A DNA stretch of 64,000 nt from Paenibacillus gyeongsangnamensis (GCF_027533625.1 NZ_JAQAGZ010000022.1:62001-126000), one strand, 5' to 3'; shown: positions 52,016 through 60,440, numbered from the stretch's first letter. Notes: generated from the letters alone by a model not told the origin. Translations and numbers: made by a program.

Positions 52016-52243
52016 TTAGTTGATAAGACTTTATAAGTTTTCGCGGGCTTATAGCTTCGCATCAACCTTGGTAAACGCGCTGGTCCTTGTAAGAAAAACT
52101 CCTTATCGGAGTCCTTCAAAGATGCCAGACCGTTTTTAGAGGTAGTTTTTCTTGGTACAGAAAGTCGCAGTCCGCTTTAACGCTTTAGCGAACTTAAACT
52201 TTCTGTAGCGTTAAGACAAGGACGGCGCAGCCGTTTATCCTGG
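52016..52243 (+). repeat. Terminator-associated dispersed repeat, copy C, interrupted
   Basis: Same element as A and B, split after CCTTGTAAG (ending 52093) and resumed at ACAAGGACGGCGCAGCCG (from 52216). Without the insert it would be ~106 bp and almost identical to copy B. Confidence 0.85.
52094..52215. mobile_element. Small insertion (about 120 bp) inside repeat copy C
   Basis: The insert is bounded by TAAG on both sides (52090-52093 and 52212-52215), a likely 4-bp target duplication. It contains two fold-back blocks: AAGAAAAACT (52091-52100) with AGTTTTTCTT, and TACAGAAAGT with ACTTTCTGTA plus TTAACGCT/AGCGTTAA. Non-coding and MITE-like. Repeats A and B give the empty-site sequence. Confidence 0.7.
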
Positions 52244-52261
52244 TTTTATCGCTGTAACATG

Positions 52262-52300
52262 AGAGAACCGGACTTCCCGCGAGGGATCGTCCGGTTCTCT
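52262..52300. terminator. Hairpin between repeat copy C and the glycine-rich gene
   Basis: AGAGAACCGGAC pairs perfectly with GTCCGGTTCTCT around a 15-base loop. The T-run is weak in both directions. It may end the minus-strand glycine-rich gene. Confidence 0.5.
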
Positions 52301-52326
52301 GCACTTTACACCAAGCAGGTTTGAAG

Positions 52327-52890
52327 TTATTTCTTCGGTCTTCTCCGCACGCGAGCGGAGACTTTGCGCCGATTTCGGCGCCGGCGGCGAACGGGGGCGT
52401 CCGTATCGGAGGCGGCCGCCTTCTTGCCGAAGCTGCCGAGCAGCAGCTTCAGCATCGGTGCCATCTGCGACATGGTCTGCACGACCTGCTGCACCTTCCC
52501 GAACGTACTCACGATGCCTTCGATCCCGCCTAAGCGGTCTACGATGGTCTTCAGCTGGCCGATGTTGAAGCCGCTCCCGGCGCCTGCTGCTGCGCCCCCG
52601 CCTCCGCCGAACAGCGAGCCCAGCATCCCGCCTCCGGCCGTTTGCTGCGGGGTCATCGATTGCAAGGCGGGATACTGCATCTCCCCAAGGCCGGGATAAC
52701 CGGAGAACGGATTGCCTGCGCCGCCTGCGCCGCCTGCGCCGCCGAAGCCACCTGCGTTGAAACCGGCGTCCGGCGTAAAGCTGCGCGTCTGCGCCGGGGG
52801 CAGGTAAGTCGTTTGGCGGTGCTGCTGCGCCGGCAGCCGCCCGCCTTGATTGCCTATCACATGTCTAGGATAGTTCATTTTTAAAGTCAC
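52327..52890 (-). CDS. Glycine-rich hypothetical protein with basic C-terminus
   Basis: 187 residues from a GTG at 52890 (ATG 52878 is an alternative). The N-terminal third is Gln/Pro-rich (NQGGRLPAQQHRQTTYLPPAQ) and leads into a Gly/Ala region (GGFGGAGGAGGAGNPF) and a second (GSLFGGGGGAAAGAGSG). A predicted helix follows, LKTIVDRLGGIEGIVSTFGKVQQVVQTMSQMAPMLKLLLGSF, and then an Arg/Lys tail (RRRRRNRRK, RVRRRPKK). The layout resembles YqfQ/VrrA-like proteins and small spore-coat or DNA-binding proteins of Bacillota. I do not claim a function. Single gene. Confidence 0.6.
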   Translation of the reverse strand: MTLKMNYPRHVIGNQGGRLPAQQHRQTTYLPPAQTRSFTPDAGFNAGGFGGAGGAGGAGNPFSGYPGLGEMQYPALQSMTPQQTAGGGMLGSLFGGGGGAAAGAGSGFNIGQLKTIVDRLGGIEGIVSTFGKVQQVVQTMSQMAPMLKLLLGSFGKKAAASDTDAPVRRRRRNRRKVSARVRRRPKK

Positions 52891-53166
52891 AACCTTCGTA
52901 TTCAGATTGGAGCCCGGCGGCGTCAGCCCGGGTAGGGCCGGGATACCGGGCTTTTGTACGGCAGTCGTTTACCTAGTATAATGTATGTGATAGGCGAATG
53001 ATTGGATTGGACTCCTGTCACGGTGCCCGGCAACTTCGCGGGCGGTTTAGTTCGCTGACGCATAAAAATAGTAAAGTTTCGCAACTCTAAAGGGAGGATT
53101 TCGTGCCCCGATGTCGAATACATGAATAGAAGTGCGAAGCAGATCATCAAGGGGTTGAAATTGGCA

Positions 53167-53457
53167 ATGCAATTGAAGAAGCTTAACGATAAAGCGATCG
53201 ACCAGCTGTTCGAGGCGATCCTGACTTTAAAGGATATTGAAGAATGCTACGTGTTTTTCGACGACCTGTGTACGGTCAACGAGATTCAGTCGCTGTCCCA
53301 GCGGCTGGAGGTGGCGCGCATGCTTCGCAAGGGCAATACGTACAACCAGATCGAAGCGGAGACCGGCGCCAGCACGGCGACCATCTCCCGCGTGAAGCGG
53401 TGCCTCAATTACGGCAACGACGGCTACAAAATGACGCTCGAACGGCTCGGCCGCTAA
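53167..53457 (+). CDS. yerC: YerC/YecD-family TrpR-like regulator
   Basis: 96 residues from ATG 53167, with AAGGGG about 12 bases upstream and the usual family length; the frame also opens at ATG 53122 but without a ribosome site. The core IEECYVFFDDLCTVNEIQSLSQRLEVARML, then TYNQIEAETGASTATISRVKRCLNYGNDGY is nearly the Bacillus YerC sequence, with a TrpR-like helix-turn-helix. The target genes are poorly known. It lies upstream of the dgkB-rlmCD block as in Bacillus, and a terminator follows. Confidence 0.9.
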   Translation: MQLKKLNDKAIDQLFEAILTLKDIEECYVFFDDLCTVNEIQSLSQRLEVARMLRKGNTYNQIEAETGASTATISRVKRCLNYGNDGYKMTLERLGR

Positions 53458-53495
53458 CCGGCTTTGGTTCGGGCCAGGCAAGATCAAGTCCAATC

Positions 53496-53534
53496 CATCC
53501 TTCTCACCTTGTTTATAGGCTGAGAGGGATTTTT
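53496..53534 (+). terminator. Terminator of yerC
   Basis: ATCCTTCTCA pairs with TGAGAGGGAT (one mismatch) and is followed by TTTT. A TATAAT at 53540-53545 directly downstream may be the -10 box of the next gene. Confidence 0.7.
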
Positions 53535-53645
53535 CATGTTATAATGGGCAGATAGTCTGAGAGAACGGCTGGTATCCCGTTGCCGCCGCAGTAGATGACA
53601 ACGGCACGGATAGAGAGAAAGGGATGCTTCAAGGGGGGATAGCCC

Positions 53646-54419
53646 GTGGTAAAATTCGGCATATTAGTCATTAGCCACGGCTCGCGCAGTAAAGATTGGG
53701 TGCGGCTCGTGGACGAGGCGGTCGCCGCGGTAAAGCTGCCGGCGGGCGTGCCGGTATTCTCCGCTTTTCTCGAAATCGTCGAAGATCGGCTCATTCAGGA
53801 CGGCATCGATTGGCTGGAATCGCAGGGCGTGACGGATATCGTGACCGTGCCGCTGTTCGTTTCCTCGGGGAGCACCCATATCGACGAGATCAGCTATGCG
53901 CTGGGCGTGAAGCCGGAGCCGCTCCTGCCGACGGACTTGGAACCGTTTGCGGTTCGGGCACGTATACACTTTACGGCACCGGTTGACGACGATCCGGTGA
54001 TCGCGGACATTGTGTATGCGAAGCTGAAACGCTTGTCCTCGGAGCCGGAACGGGAGCTTGTGCTGCTCATCGGGCACGGCAGCATCGAGAAGGGCTTTCA
54101 TGAGCTCTGGCTGCGCGGTCTGGAGAAGCTGGCGCAGCGTCTGAAGCTGCTGGGCGGATTCGCCGAGGCCGATACGGCGATGCTGCTCCCGGATCAGGTC
54201 GGCGAGAAAATGGACCGCTGGCGGCAGCTCCGGCCGGAGCTAACCGTGATCGTGGCTCCGCTGTTCCTTAGCGAGGGTTATTTTACAAGAGAAGTGATCC
54301 CTGAACGGCTTCAGGGTTATACATACCGGTATGGCGGCGAAGCGCTGCTGCCTCATCCCGGCATTGCGCGGTGGATCGAGCGGCAGGCCAGGCCTTGGCT
54401 GGAAAGATTTAATAATTGA
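53646..54419 (+). CDS. CbiX/SirB-like sirohydrochlorin chelatase
   Basis: 257 residues from the GTG at 53646, with AAGGGGGG 7 bases upstream. Two CbiX half-domains are present: GILVISHGSRSKDWV and VPLFVSSGSTHIDEI in the first, LVLLIGHGSIEKGFH and VAPLFLSEGYFTREVIPERL in the second. The metal-binding histidines are in place (SHG, STH, GHG). The family inserts Co or Fe into sirohydrochlorin for cobalamin or siroheme. No other cobalamin or siroheme gene is nearby, so it may serve siroheme synthesis or have drifted. It directly precedes dgkB with a 21-bp gap. Confidence 0.85.
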   Translation: MVKFGILVISHGSRSKDWVRLVDEAVAAVKLPAGVPVFSAFLEIVEDRLIQDGIDWLESQGVTDIVTVPLFVSSGSTHIDEISYALGVKPEPLLPTDLEPFAVRARIHFTAPVDDDPVIADIVYAKLKRLSSEPERELVLLIGHGSIEKGFHELWLRGLEKLAQRLKLLGGFAEADTAMLLPDQVGEKMDRWRQLRPELTVIVAPLFLSEGYFTREVIPERLQGYTYRYGGEALLPHPGIARWIERQARPWLERFNN

Positions 54420-54440
54420 TACGAACGGGTGAGGAAGAGT

Positions 54441-55433
54441 ATGGCAGTACGTCCCAAACGGGCAAGATTGATCTATAACCCCACCTCCGGCAGGGAGGAA
54501 ATGAAGCGGCGGCTGCCGGAAATCCTGCAGCGCCTCGAGCGCGGCGGGCTGGAGACGAGCACGCACGCCACGATCGGCGAGGGCGACGCTTCCCTGGCTG
54601 CAGCCGAGGCCATCGCACGCGGCTTCGACGTCATCATCGCGGCCGGCGGGGACGGCACGCTGTACGAGGTCGTCAACGGCATGGCGGAGAAGGAGCACCG
54701 CCCGCCGCTCGGCATCATCCCGCTCGGGACGACGAACGATTTCGCCCGGGCGCTGAACATCCCGCGCAACTGGGAAGGCGCCGTCGACGTCATCCTGAAG
54801 CAGCATGCTACCGTGATCGACGTGGGCAAGATGAACAAGCGCTATTTTATCAACATTGCGGGCGGGGGCTCCTTGACGGAGCTGACCTACGAGGTGCCCA
54901 GCAAGCTGAAGACGATGATCGGCCAGATGGCCTACTATATGAAAGGGCTCGAGAAGCTGCCGCGGCTGCGGCCGATCGAGCTGTACATCCAGACCGAGGA
55001 GGGCGACCTGCATGAGGAGGTCATGCTGTTCCTCATCTCCAACAGCAACTCCGTCGGCGGCTTCGAGCGCCTCGCGCCCGACGCTTCCCTCAGCGACGGC
55101 CTGTTCGACGTGCTGATCCTCAAGAAGTGCAACCTCGCGGAGTTCATCCGCGTCGTGTCCCTTGCGCTGCGCGGCGAGCACTTGGACGATCCGAACATCA
55201 TTTACCTGCAGACGCAGCACATCCAGGTGACCTCGCCCGATTACGTGCAGATCAACCTGGACGGCGAATTCGGCGGCACGCTTCCGTGCCTGTTCACCAA
55301 CCTGCCGCAGCATTTGCACATCTTCGTGGACGAGACGGGGCAGTCGACCTACAAGAATCCCCCGCTCAACCTGATGAAGCTGCCATGGAAAACCAAGACC
55401 GGAGTGGAAGATAATGAGCAAGATGAAGGCTAA
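54441..55433 (+). CDS. dgkB: Diacylglycerol kinase (DgkB type)
   Basis: 330 residues from ATG 54441, preceded by GGGTGAGGAAG. The DAGK catalytic domain is clear: RLIYNPTSGREEM at the start, IIAAGGDGTLYEVVNGM (the GGDGT nucleotide motif, near residue 68) and GIIPLGTTNDFARAL. The C-terminal YegS/LCB-type domain has SVGGFERLAPDASLSDGLFDV. It phosphorylates diacylglycerol released during lipoteichoic acid synthesis so it can re-enter phospholipid synthesis. It overlaps the next gene by 20 bp, the arrangement seen in Bacillus. Confidence 0.93.
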   Translation: MAVRPKRARLIYNPTSGREEMKRRLPEILQRLERGGLETSTHATIGEGDASLAAAEAIARGFDVIIAAGGDGTLYEVVNGMAEKEHRPPLGIIPLGTTNDFARALNIPRNWEGAVDVILKQHATVIDVGKMNKRYFINIAGGGSLTELTYEVPSKLKTMIGQMAYYMKGLEKLPRLRPIELYIQTEEGDLHEEVMLFLISNSNSVGGFERLAPDASLSDGLFDVLILKKCNLAEFIRVVSLALRGEHLDDPNIIYLQTQHIQVTSPDYVQINLDGEFGGTLPCLFTNLPQHLHIFVDETGQSTYKNPPLNLMKLPWKTKTGVEDNEQDEG

Positions 55434-56931
55434 CAAAAGCAGCGGCAGGACGGGAGACCGCGGCGGTCGCAGAACTGCGGCGGCAGCTGATCTCACCGGG
55501 CTTCCGGTGGAGAAGAACGGCGAATACTTGGCCGATATTATCGGCATCGGGCACGAGGGCGAAGGGGTAGGCCGGGTGAACGGCTATACCCTCTTCGTCC
55601 ATGGGGCGCTTCCGGGTGAGAAGGTCCGCGTGAAGGTGCTGAAGGTGAAGAAGCAGTACGGCTACGCCAAGCTGCTCGAGATCGTCGAGGCGAGTCCGGA
55701 CCGGGTAGCGGCGCCGTGCCCAATCTATAAGCAGTGCGGCGGCTGCCAGCTGCAGCATATGAGCTACGAAGCGCAGCTTCGGTGGAAGCGGCAGCTCGTG
55801 GTGGACAACCTCGAGCGGATCGGGAAGCTGCGGGTGGCCGGTTCCGGGCAGGATGTGGAGGAGGAGGCGGTTGCGGCTGAGGGTGATGCGCAGGGGATCG
55901 AGGTACTGCCGACACTTGGCATGAGCGAGCCTTGGCGTTATCGGAACAAGGCGCAGGTGCCTGTAGGTTTGAGCTTGGAAGGCGGGCTCGTCAGCGGCTT
56001 CTATGCCCAGGGGAGCCACCGAATCATCGACATGGATGAGTGCTTGATCCAGCAGGAAAATAACGATGTGGTGGTAGCTGCGGTGAAGCGGGCGGCCCGG
56101 GAGCTCGGCATCCGGCCTTATAATGAGGAGACGGGCAAGGGCTTGCTCCGTCATGTCGTAGCCCGTTACGGGTTCAACACGGGCGAGATCATGGTCGTGC
56201 TCGTGACGAACGGCACGTCCATCCCTCATGTGGACGAGCTGGTAGGCTTGATCCGGGAAGCCGTGCCTGGCGTGCGCAGCATCTGCCAGAACGTCAACCG
56301 CGAGCGGACGAACGTGATCTTCGGCGACGAGACGCGGGTGCTCTGGGGCAGCGATGTCATCTACGATACCATCGGGGACATCCGCTTCGCCATCTCGGCC
56401 CGCTCGTTCTATCAAGTCAATCCGGTACAGACCGAGGTGCTGTACCGGACGGCGCTGGACTTCGCCGGGCTGAGCGGCGAAGAGACCGTGATCGATGCCT
56501 ACTGCGGCATCGGCACGATCTCTTTGTTCTTGGCCCAGCGCGCGGGCCAAGTGTACGGCGTCGAGATCGTCCGCGAAGCGGTGGACGATGCTCGGCGCAA
56601 TGCGCTGCTGAACGGCATACGCAACGTTCAGTTCGAGGTCGGCGCGGCGGAGGAGGTCATCCCCGCCTGGAGACGTCAGGGCATCGCCCCCGACGTCATC
56701 GTCGTCGACCCGCCACGCAAGGGCTGCGACCCCGCGCTGCTGGAGACGATCCTCGCCATGCGCCCCGCGCGCGTGGTGTACGTCTCGTGCAATCCGTCGA
56801 CGCTGGCGCGCGACTTGCGCGTGCTCGAGGACGGAGGGTACCGCACGGAGCGGGTACAGCCGGTGGATATGTTTCCGCATACCGTTCACGTAGAATCGGT
56901 CGCTTTGTTGGTGAGGAATGGTATAGCGTAG
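55414..56931 (+). CDS. rlmCD: 23S rRNA (uracil-C5)-methyltransferase RlmCD
   Basis: 505 residues. A basic N-terminus is followed by a TRAM domain (LADIIGIGHEGEGVGRVNGYTLFVHGALPGEKV). The Fe-S cysteines APCPIYKQCGGCQLQHM come next (about residues 105-121). The SAM-dependent domain has VIDAYCGIGTISLFLA, the substrate/DPP motif VIVVDPPRKGCD, the catalytic cysteine VSCNPSTLARDL and the end HTVHVESVALLVR. The Bacillus homologue YefA/RlmCD methylates two uridines (U747 and U1939) of 23S rRNA. Gene order with dgkB is conserved. Its stop codon is the left boundary of the AT-rich island; the usual C-terminus is intact. Confidence 0.93.
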   Translation: MSKMKANKSSGRTGDRGGRRTAAAADLTGLPVEKNGEYLADIIGIGHEGEGVGRVNGYTLFVHGALPGEKVRVKVLKVKKQYGYAKLLEIVEASPDRVAAPCPIYKQCGGCQLQHMSYEAQLRWKRQLVVDNLERIGKLRVAGSGQDVEEEAVAAEGDAQGIEVLPTLGMSEPWRYRNKAQVPVGLSLEGGLVSGFYAQGSHRIIDMDECLIQQENNDVVVAAVKRAARELGIRPYNEETGKGLLRHVVARYGFNTGEIMVVLVTNGTSIPHVDELVGLIREAVPGVRSICQNVNRERTNVIFGDETRVLWGSDVIYDTIGDIRFAISARSFYQVNPVQTEVLYRTALDFAGLSGEETVIDAYCGIGTISLFLAQRAGQVYGVEIVREAVDDARRNALLNGIRNVQFEVGAAEEVIPAWRRQGIAPDVIVVDPPRKGCDPALLETILAMRPARVVYVSCNPSTLARDLRVLEDGGYRTERVQPVDMFPHTVHVESVALLVRNGIA

Positions 56932-57008
56932 TATAATCCTTATATTTACTGGATTTTCCGATGTGGTACAGAATCGAAATATTATTGGTACAGATTTCGA
57001 AAAACCGA

Positions 57009-57033
57009 CTTGATGTAAAATTGATGTAAAAGT
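57009..57033. repeat. Short direct repeats at the island boundary
   Basis: TTGATGTAAAA occurs twice in a row (57010-57031), bounded by GACT/AGTC, and GATGTAAA once more near 57114. Between an integrase gene and its insertion site such repeats are often arm- or core-type integrase binding sites. The att core itself cannot be defined without the other end. Confidence 0.4.
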
Positions 57034-57047
57034 CGAACATAAAACAG

Positions 57048-57090
57048 CATAAATAAACCGAAGACGCCCAGGAAAATCCTGTGCGTCTTC
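57048..57090 (-). terminator. Terminator of the integrase gene
   Basis: GAAGACGCCCAGG pairs with CCTGTGCGTCTTC (one mismatch) around AAAAT, and the minus strand continues GGTTTATTTATG. It directly follows the ancestral stop codon at 57092. Confidence 0.75.
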
Positions 57091-57091
57091 G

Positions 57092-58269
57092 TTATTGTCC
57101 TTGTGCGGCATTAGATGTAAAGAATGATTCGAATTTATCAGCAGCTGCCTGGTCGGCATCCGGAGAGCGTGGCCGTAAATGTTCATTGTTGTAGTAATGC
57201 TCCCGTGTCCAAGCCTCTCCGAAATGATTTTGGCATGAACGCCTTGGTTAATAAGAATTGTAGCCGAGGTATGCCGAAGATCATGAAATCGGATGTACCG
57301 GAACCTGTTTTTCTTAACGAACTGTCGAAACCAAAGATATGGCCGCTCATGATGGAAAGGTTGTCCATCGGGATGTGAAAACATAAAAAACCAATTGCCG
57401 CCGTGCCACGCATCTCCGATGTCATTTCGTTCTTGCATTCTGTAGTCGTAATATTCTTTTAGCTCTTTAAGCATAGAACTCGGTAAAGCAACTTTTCGAA
57501 TGGATTTTTTTGTTTTTGGCTGTTTGACAATGATTTTACCTTTAAGGGCATGAATCATTGTTTGCGAAACATCCAAAACTCCATTGTTGAAATCAAGATG
57601 CTTCCATTCAAGGCCGAGCAACTCACTCCGTCGCAAACCGGATGTAAGTGCCAATGTAATCATGACTCTCCAGTGATACGGCTCAGACTGCAACGCTCGA
57701 AGCATCTGTTCAACTTCCGCTTCATCGTAAGGAATAATCCCCTTTGAAATGACTTTTGGTTTTTGCACATCATCGACTGGGTTTCGCTTAATAATTCTCC
57801 ATTCAACTGCACGTTTGAGTATGTTTTTTAAGATGCGGTGCTGAATCTCGATCGTTCCAGAGGCTAATCCTCCGTTTTTTTTATCTCCACGGCTGCCTTC
57901 CTTTTCAAGTTGATCAAGAAAGTTCACGATGTGAAGCGGTTTGATTTCTTCCAGCCTTAGATGTTGAAAGTACGGAAGAATTCGGGTCTTTAGATTAGAG
58001 TCGTAAGTATACAGTGTCTTGTGTTCCAGATGTTTTACGGCATATTTATTGCGCCATTCTTCAACAAACGACCCAAACGTCATCTTTTGCGGTGCGATAT
58101 ATTCCCCTGCTTCGACTTCTTGCCGGAATTTCGCATATTCACTTTCAGCTTCTCGTTTTGTCCGACAATGTATGGTCTTAGTATGTCTAATATATTTGCC
58201 ATTGGCATTTTTGCCTAGGCTTACTGTCAAGAACCAGGAATTTTCGCCTCGTTTCTGAATATTGGCCAT
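57092..58269 (-). CDS. int: Tyrosine-type integrase, frameshifted near its C-terminus
   Basis: About 392 residues. An Arm-type N-terminal DNA-binding domain (RGENSWFLTVSLGKNANGKY) is followed by the SAM-like core-binding domain and the catalytic domain. All catalytic motifs are seen: TSGLRRSELLGLEW, HDLRHTSATILINQG, ERLGHGS and the tyrosine in MNIYGHAL. Right after GHAL the frame is shifted by a missing base near 57162. The expected tail PDADQAAADKFESFFTSNAA with a stop at 57092-57094 lies in the neighbouring frame. Left unrepaired, the frame runs antisense through rlmCD for another ~570 codons. GAGGTG precedes the ATG. It belongs to phage/ICE-type integrases and marks the edge of an integrative element next to rlmCD. 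Confidence 0.85.
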
Positions 58270-58337
58270 TTAAAAAAACACCTCAATTATCAGGAATTAG
58301 AGTTTGGTAATACTTAGTATTGTCCATAAATAAAAAA

Positions 58338-58376
58338 ATGAGACCCGAGAAAGTCTCATTCGGCTTTTTACGCTCA
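58338..58376. terminator. Bidirectional terminator upstream of the integrase
   Basis: AATGAGAC pairs with GTCTCATT around CCGAGAAA, with an A-run on the left and CGGCTTTTT on the right. Confidence 0.75.
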
Positions 58377-58802
58377 GCATGGGCATCATCTTTAGGGTGT
58401 ATGTGTATGTCTCGAGTGGGGACTGTACTTCAAAGAGGAGCGACAGCATACGTCGGGAATGGGTTTCGGAGTTTTCCTGTTTATCGAAGAGGCCGGTAAG
58501 TGCGGCCTATGAGCCGTCATCCGTGTAACTCGCGGCGGAAGATAGACCGGGATCCTGTTCAATTCTCTCGAAGTACTGCGCACGCGCCATATCAGGGACC
58601 TGAAAAAACTCCATGAAAATTTCCGTACTGCAGTCTTTGCTCTCCCTAATCAAATTTGATTTCTTGACACACTAATATCAATGCATTTCTAATTCAGCGA
58701 ATCTTGAAGATGAAAATAACTTGGTATGATTAACGTTGGCTTAATTATAATCATCTTCGACATTTCAATATTTGCTTATGATGAATTTGGATGGGGGACT
58801 AC
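58377..58802. other. Degraded region without recognisable intact gene
   Basis: Short open stretches such as LEWGLYFKEERQHTSGMGFG (near 58415) and LEVLRTRHIRDLKKLHENF (near 58565) lie in different frames on the + strand with stops between. They look like remnants of one or more genes that I cannot name. From 58670 the sequence becomes very AT-rich. Confidence 0.35.
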
Positions 58803-58871
58803 ATGACTAGAAGTATTAATATATTCAAGATTAATTCAATTCTTAATGTTATCAAAGAAGAAATAAAATAA
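58803..58871 (+). CDS. Possible 22-residue peptide
   Basis: ATG 58803 has GGATGGGGGA 5 bases upstream, a strong ribosome site, and opens 22 codons: TRSINIFKINSILNV, then IKEEIK, stop. The peptide is amphipathic and basic-acidic at its end. It could be a real small peptide (signal, leader or toxin type) or the start of a lost gene. No family is recognised. Confidence 0.3.
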   Translation: MTRSINIFKINSILNVIKEEIK

Positions 58872-59017
58872 GTAATTGGCCTTCTCTTAGTAAAATAAAA
58901 CAAAGGATCTTATTCTAATGTAGTACTCTTCAAAAAGAGAACACTCGGATGTTTATTGGTCCATCGGTTGAAGGTCCCGATGTTGAGTATGTGGAGATTG
59001 TTAGGGGCAAAGTGCGT

Positions 59018-59109
59018 ATTCCGGAAACTTTGGACAGTGATTCCGGTAAGTAATGGACAGTCATTCCGTTAATGTTTGGACACGTGTTCCGGAAACTTTT
59101 GGACACCTG
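59018..59109. mobile_element. IS-end-like tandem repeats (about 23 bp, four units)
   Basis: Four head-to-tail copies of TTCCGGAAACTTTTGGACACGTG-type sequence start at 59018, 59040, 59063 and 59087 (the last in best agreement with the consensus). Multiple ~20-bp terminal repeats of this kind are characteristic of IS21-like element ends, where they bind the transposase. No transposase is next to it, so it is a solo end, and it runs straight into the resolvase gene. Confidence 0.6.
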
Positions 59110-59718
59110 AACTCTCTCAAGAGGGCTCATTTCTTACGGGTATCGTCAAAGGATCAAAACACGGATCGGCAGCTGAAGAAGATGGACGATTTGGGGATTG
59201 AAGAAAGATACATATTCGTAGATAAGCAGAGCGGCAAGGATTTTGACCGGCCACGCTATAAGGCCATGAAAACGATGATCCGTGAAGGAGACCTGATTTA
59301 CCTGGACGCGCTGGATCGGCTCGGCCGCGACTATGATGGAATCATTAGGGAGTGGAAGGAGATCACCCGGGCGCTTAATGCCGATATCGTTGTGTTGGAG
59401 AATGAATCATTATTTGATAGCCGTAAGTTCAAGACGATGGGGGATTTAGGAAAGCTCCTTGAAGATCAATTCCTAAGCATGCTTTCGTATGTTGCAGAGC
59501 AGGAGCGAAAGAAGACCAAGCAACGGCAAGCCGAGGGGATCGAGGTTGCTCTTGGTAAAGGGGTTAGATTTGGTCGACCAAAACAGGAAGTGACGGAAGA
59601 CTTTAAGGCAGTGTACAGTGAATGGAAAGCCGGAAATCTTACCGCTGTATCTGCGATGAAGCAACTAGGCTTGAAGCCGAATACTTTTTATCGCAGGGCG
59701 AAAGAAATGGAAACTTAA
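59053..59718 (+). CDS. Serine recombinase (resolvase/invertase family) with replaced N-terminus
   Basis: 221 residues in the open frame. From residue ~27 it is a normal small serine recombinase: FLRVSSKDQNTDRQLKKMDDL (catalytic Ser near 31), FVDKQSGKDFDRPRYKAM, LIYLDALDRLGRDYDGIIREW (the DRLGR motif), DQFLSMLSYVAEQERKKTKQRQAEGI, and a C-terminal helix-turn-helix (GNLTAVSAMKQLGLKPNTFYRRAK). The usual first strand (about 8 residues with its own ATG) is missing. Instead the frame begins within the IS-like repeats at 59018-59109, so the first ~25 residues are IS sequence. The loss of beta-1 makes activity doubtful. Confidence 0.8.
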   Translation: MDSHSVNVWTRVPETFGHLNSLKRAHFLRVSSKDQNTDRQLKKMDDLGIEERYIFVDKQSGKDFDRPRYKAMKTMIREGDLIYLDALDRLGRDYDGIIREWKEITRALNADIVVLENESLFDSRKFKTMGDLGKLLEDQFLSMLSYVAEQERKKTKQRQAEGIEVALGKGVRFGRPKQEVTEDFKAVYSEWKAGNLTAVSAMKQLGLKPNTFYRRAKEMET

Positions 59719-59747
59719 AAATCATTATTGAAATACAGCCAAATTTC

Positions 59748-59829
59748 TCCGCGGCAGCCGATTTTGCTGCCGTGGAACAATAGCAGAAAAACGGCTCTGT
59801 TCGCATCAAAAGTGAAAGAGCCGTTTTTC
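59748..59829 (+). terminator. Two hairpins after the resolvase gene
   Basis: CCGCGGCAG pairs with CTGCCGTGG (59748-59774). AAAAACGGCTCT pairs perfectly with AGAGCCGTTTTT (about 59787-59829), giving a bidirectional terminator. Confidence 0.7.
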
Positions 59830-59884
59830 GCTGGATTGCTCGAAATTACACCCCAACTTCCTGAAAAAGGGGGCTGGACATGAT

Positions 59885-59913
59885 CACAAAATCTTGGGTT
59901 TTATACATATGTC
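59885..59913 (+). repeat. Island repeat, copy 1 (right arm only)
   Basis: CACAAAATCTTGGGTTTTAT followed by ACATATGTC, matching the right arm of copies 2, 3 and 4. The GGAGCTGCC palindrome is not present here. Confidence 0.7.
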
Positions 59914-60128
59914 ATTCTACTTTCACAATAGAGACATAAATTTAGACAGTTAATAGCCCCATTGAGTCATTGTAATGAAGTCCTACTTGATTAGAATTTA
60001 AGAGAAAGACTGATAATGATTAGGGTCGGCGAATGCCGATAGCTAGGCGGAAATTCCCAAATTATAATTCTAAAAGAACAGAGAGGGTGACAGTAGGTGA
60101 AGAAGTGGTCGGCCAGTATGCAAGGCAT

Positions 60129-60440
60129 ATGAAGCACTCTCTGAACAAGTACCTACGGATAATCCATCGTATCGCTGGCATAATCGGCTCTGTTATTGTC
60201 TTAGTTATGGCGATAACAGGAATATTACTCAATCACCGGTCATGGATCGGTTACAGCTCGAAGACGTCTTTGAAACTACAGAAGTATCTTTTTGGACTTC
60301 ATTCCGGAGTTATCGGAAACGTCTCGATTAAATGGGTTACTGACTTAGGGGCTATTTGTATGATTGTTCTGAGTTTAACAGGTATTTTAATCTGGTTTAA
60401 AAGTAGCTTTAAGTCTATAAAAAGGAGAGATGACCCATGA
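60129..60440 (+). CDS. Small PepSY-associated-TM-type membrane protein
   Basis: 103 residues from ATG 60129; the frame is open upstream to 60033 but without a ribosome site. Two membrane helices: IHRIAGIIGSVIVLVMAITGILLNH and WVTDLGAICMIVLSLTGILIW, joined by a ~40-residue outside loop with LHSGVIG. The RIIHRIAGIIG...TGILLNH pattern is that of PepSY_TM proteins, which often serve metal or flavin-reductase systems. It overlaps the next gene by 4 bp (ATGA). A 10-codon frame starting near 60098 overlaps its ATG and may couple translation. Confidence 0.7.
   Translation: MKHSLNKYLRIIHRIAGIIGSVIVLVMAITGILLNHRSWIGYSSKTSLKLQKYLFGLHSGVIGNVSIKWVTDLGAICMIVLSLTGILIWFKSSFKSIKRRDDP

Noticed and set aside
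53534..53645. Cobalamin riboswitch before the CbiX-like gene
   Set aside because: The leader is only about 100 bases and lacks a B12-box. Only a small CCGTTG/CAACGG hairpin is present.
55366..58269. Open frame of 967 codons on the minus strand
   Set aside because: Only the first ~370 codons are integrase. The rest is the antisense strand of the rlmCD gene, kept open by its GC-rich codons after a frameshift.
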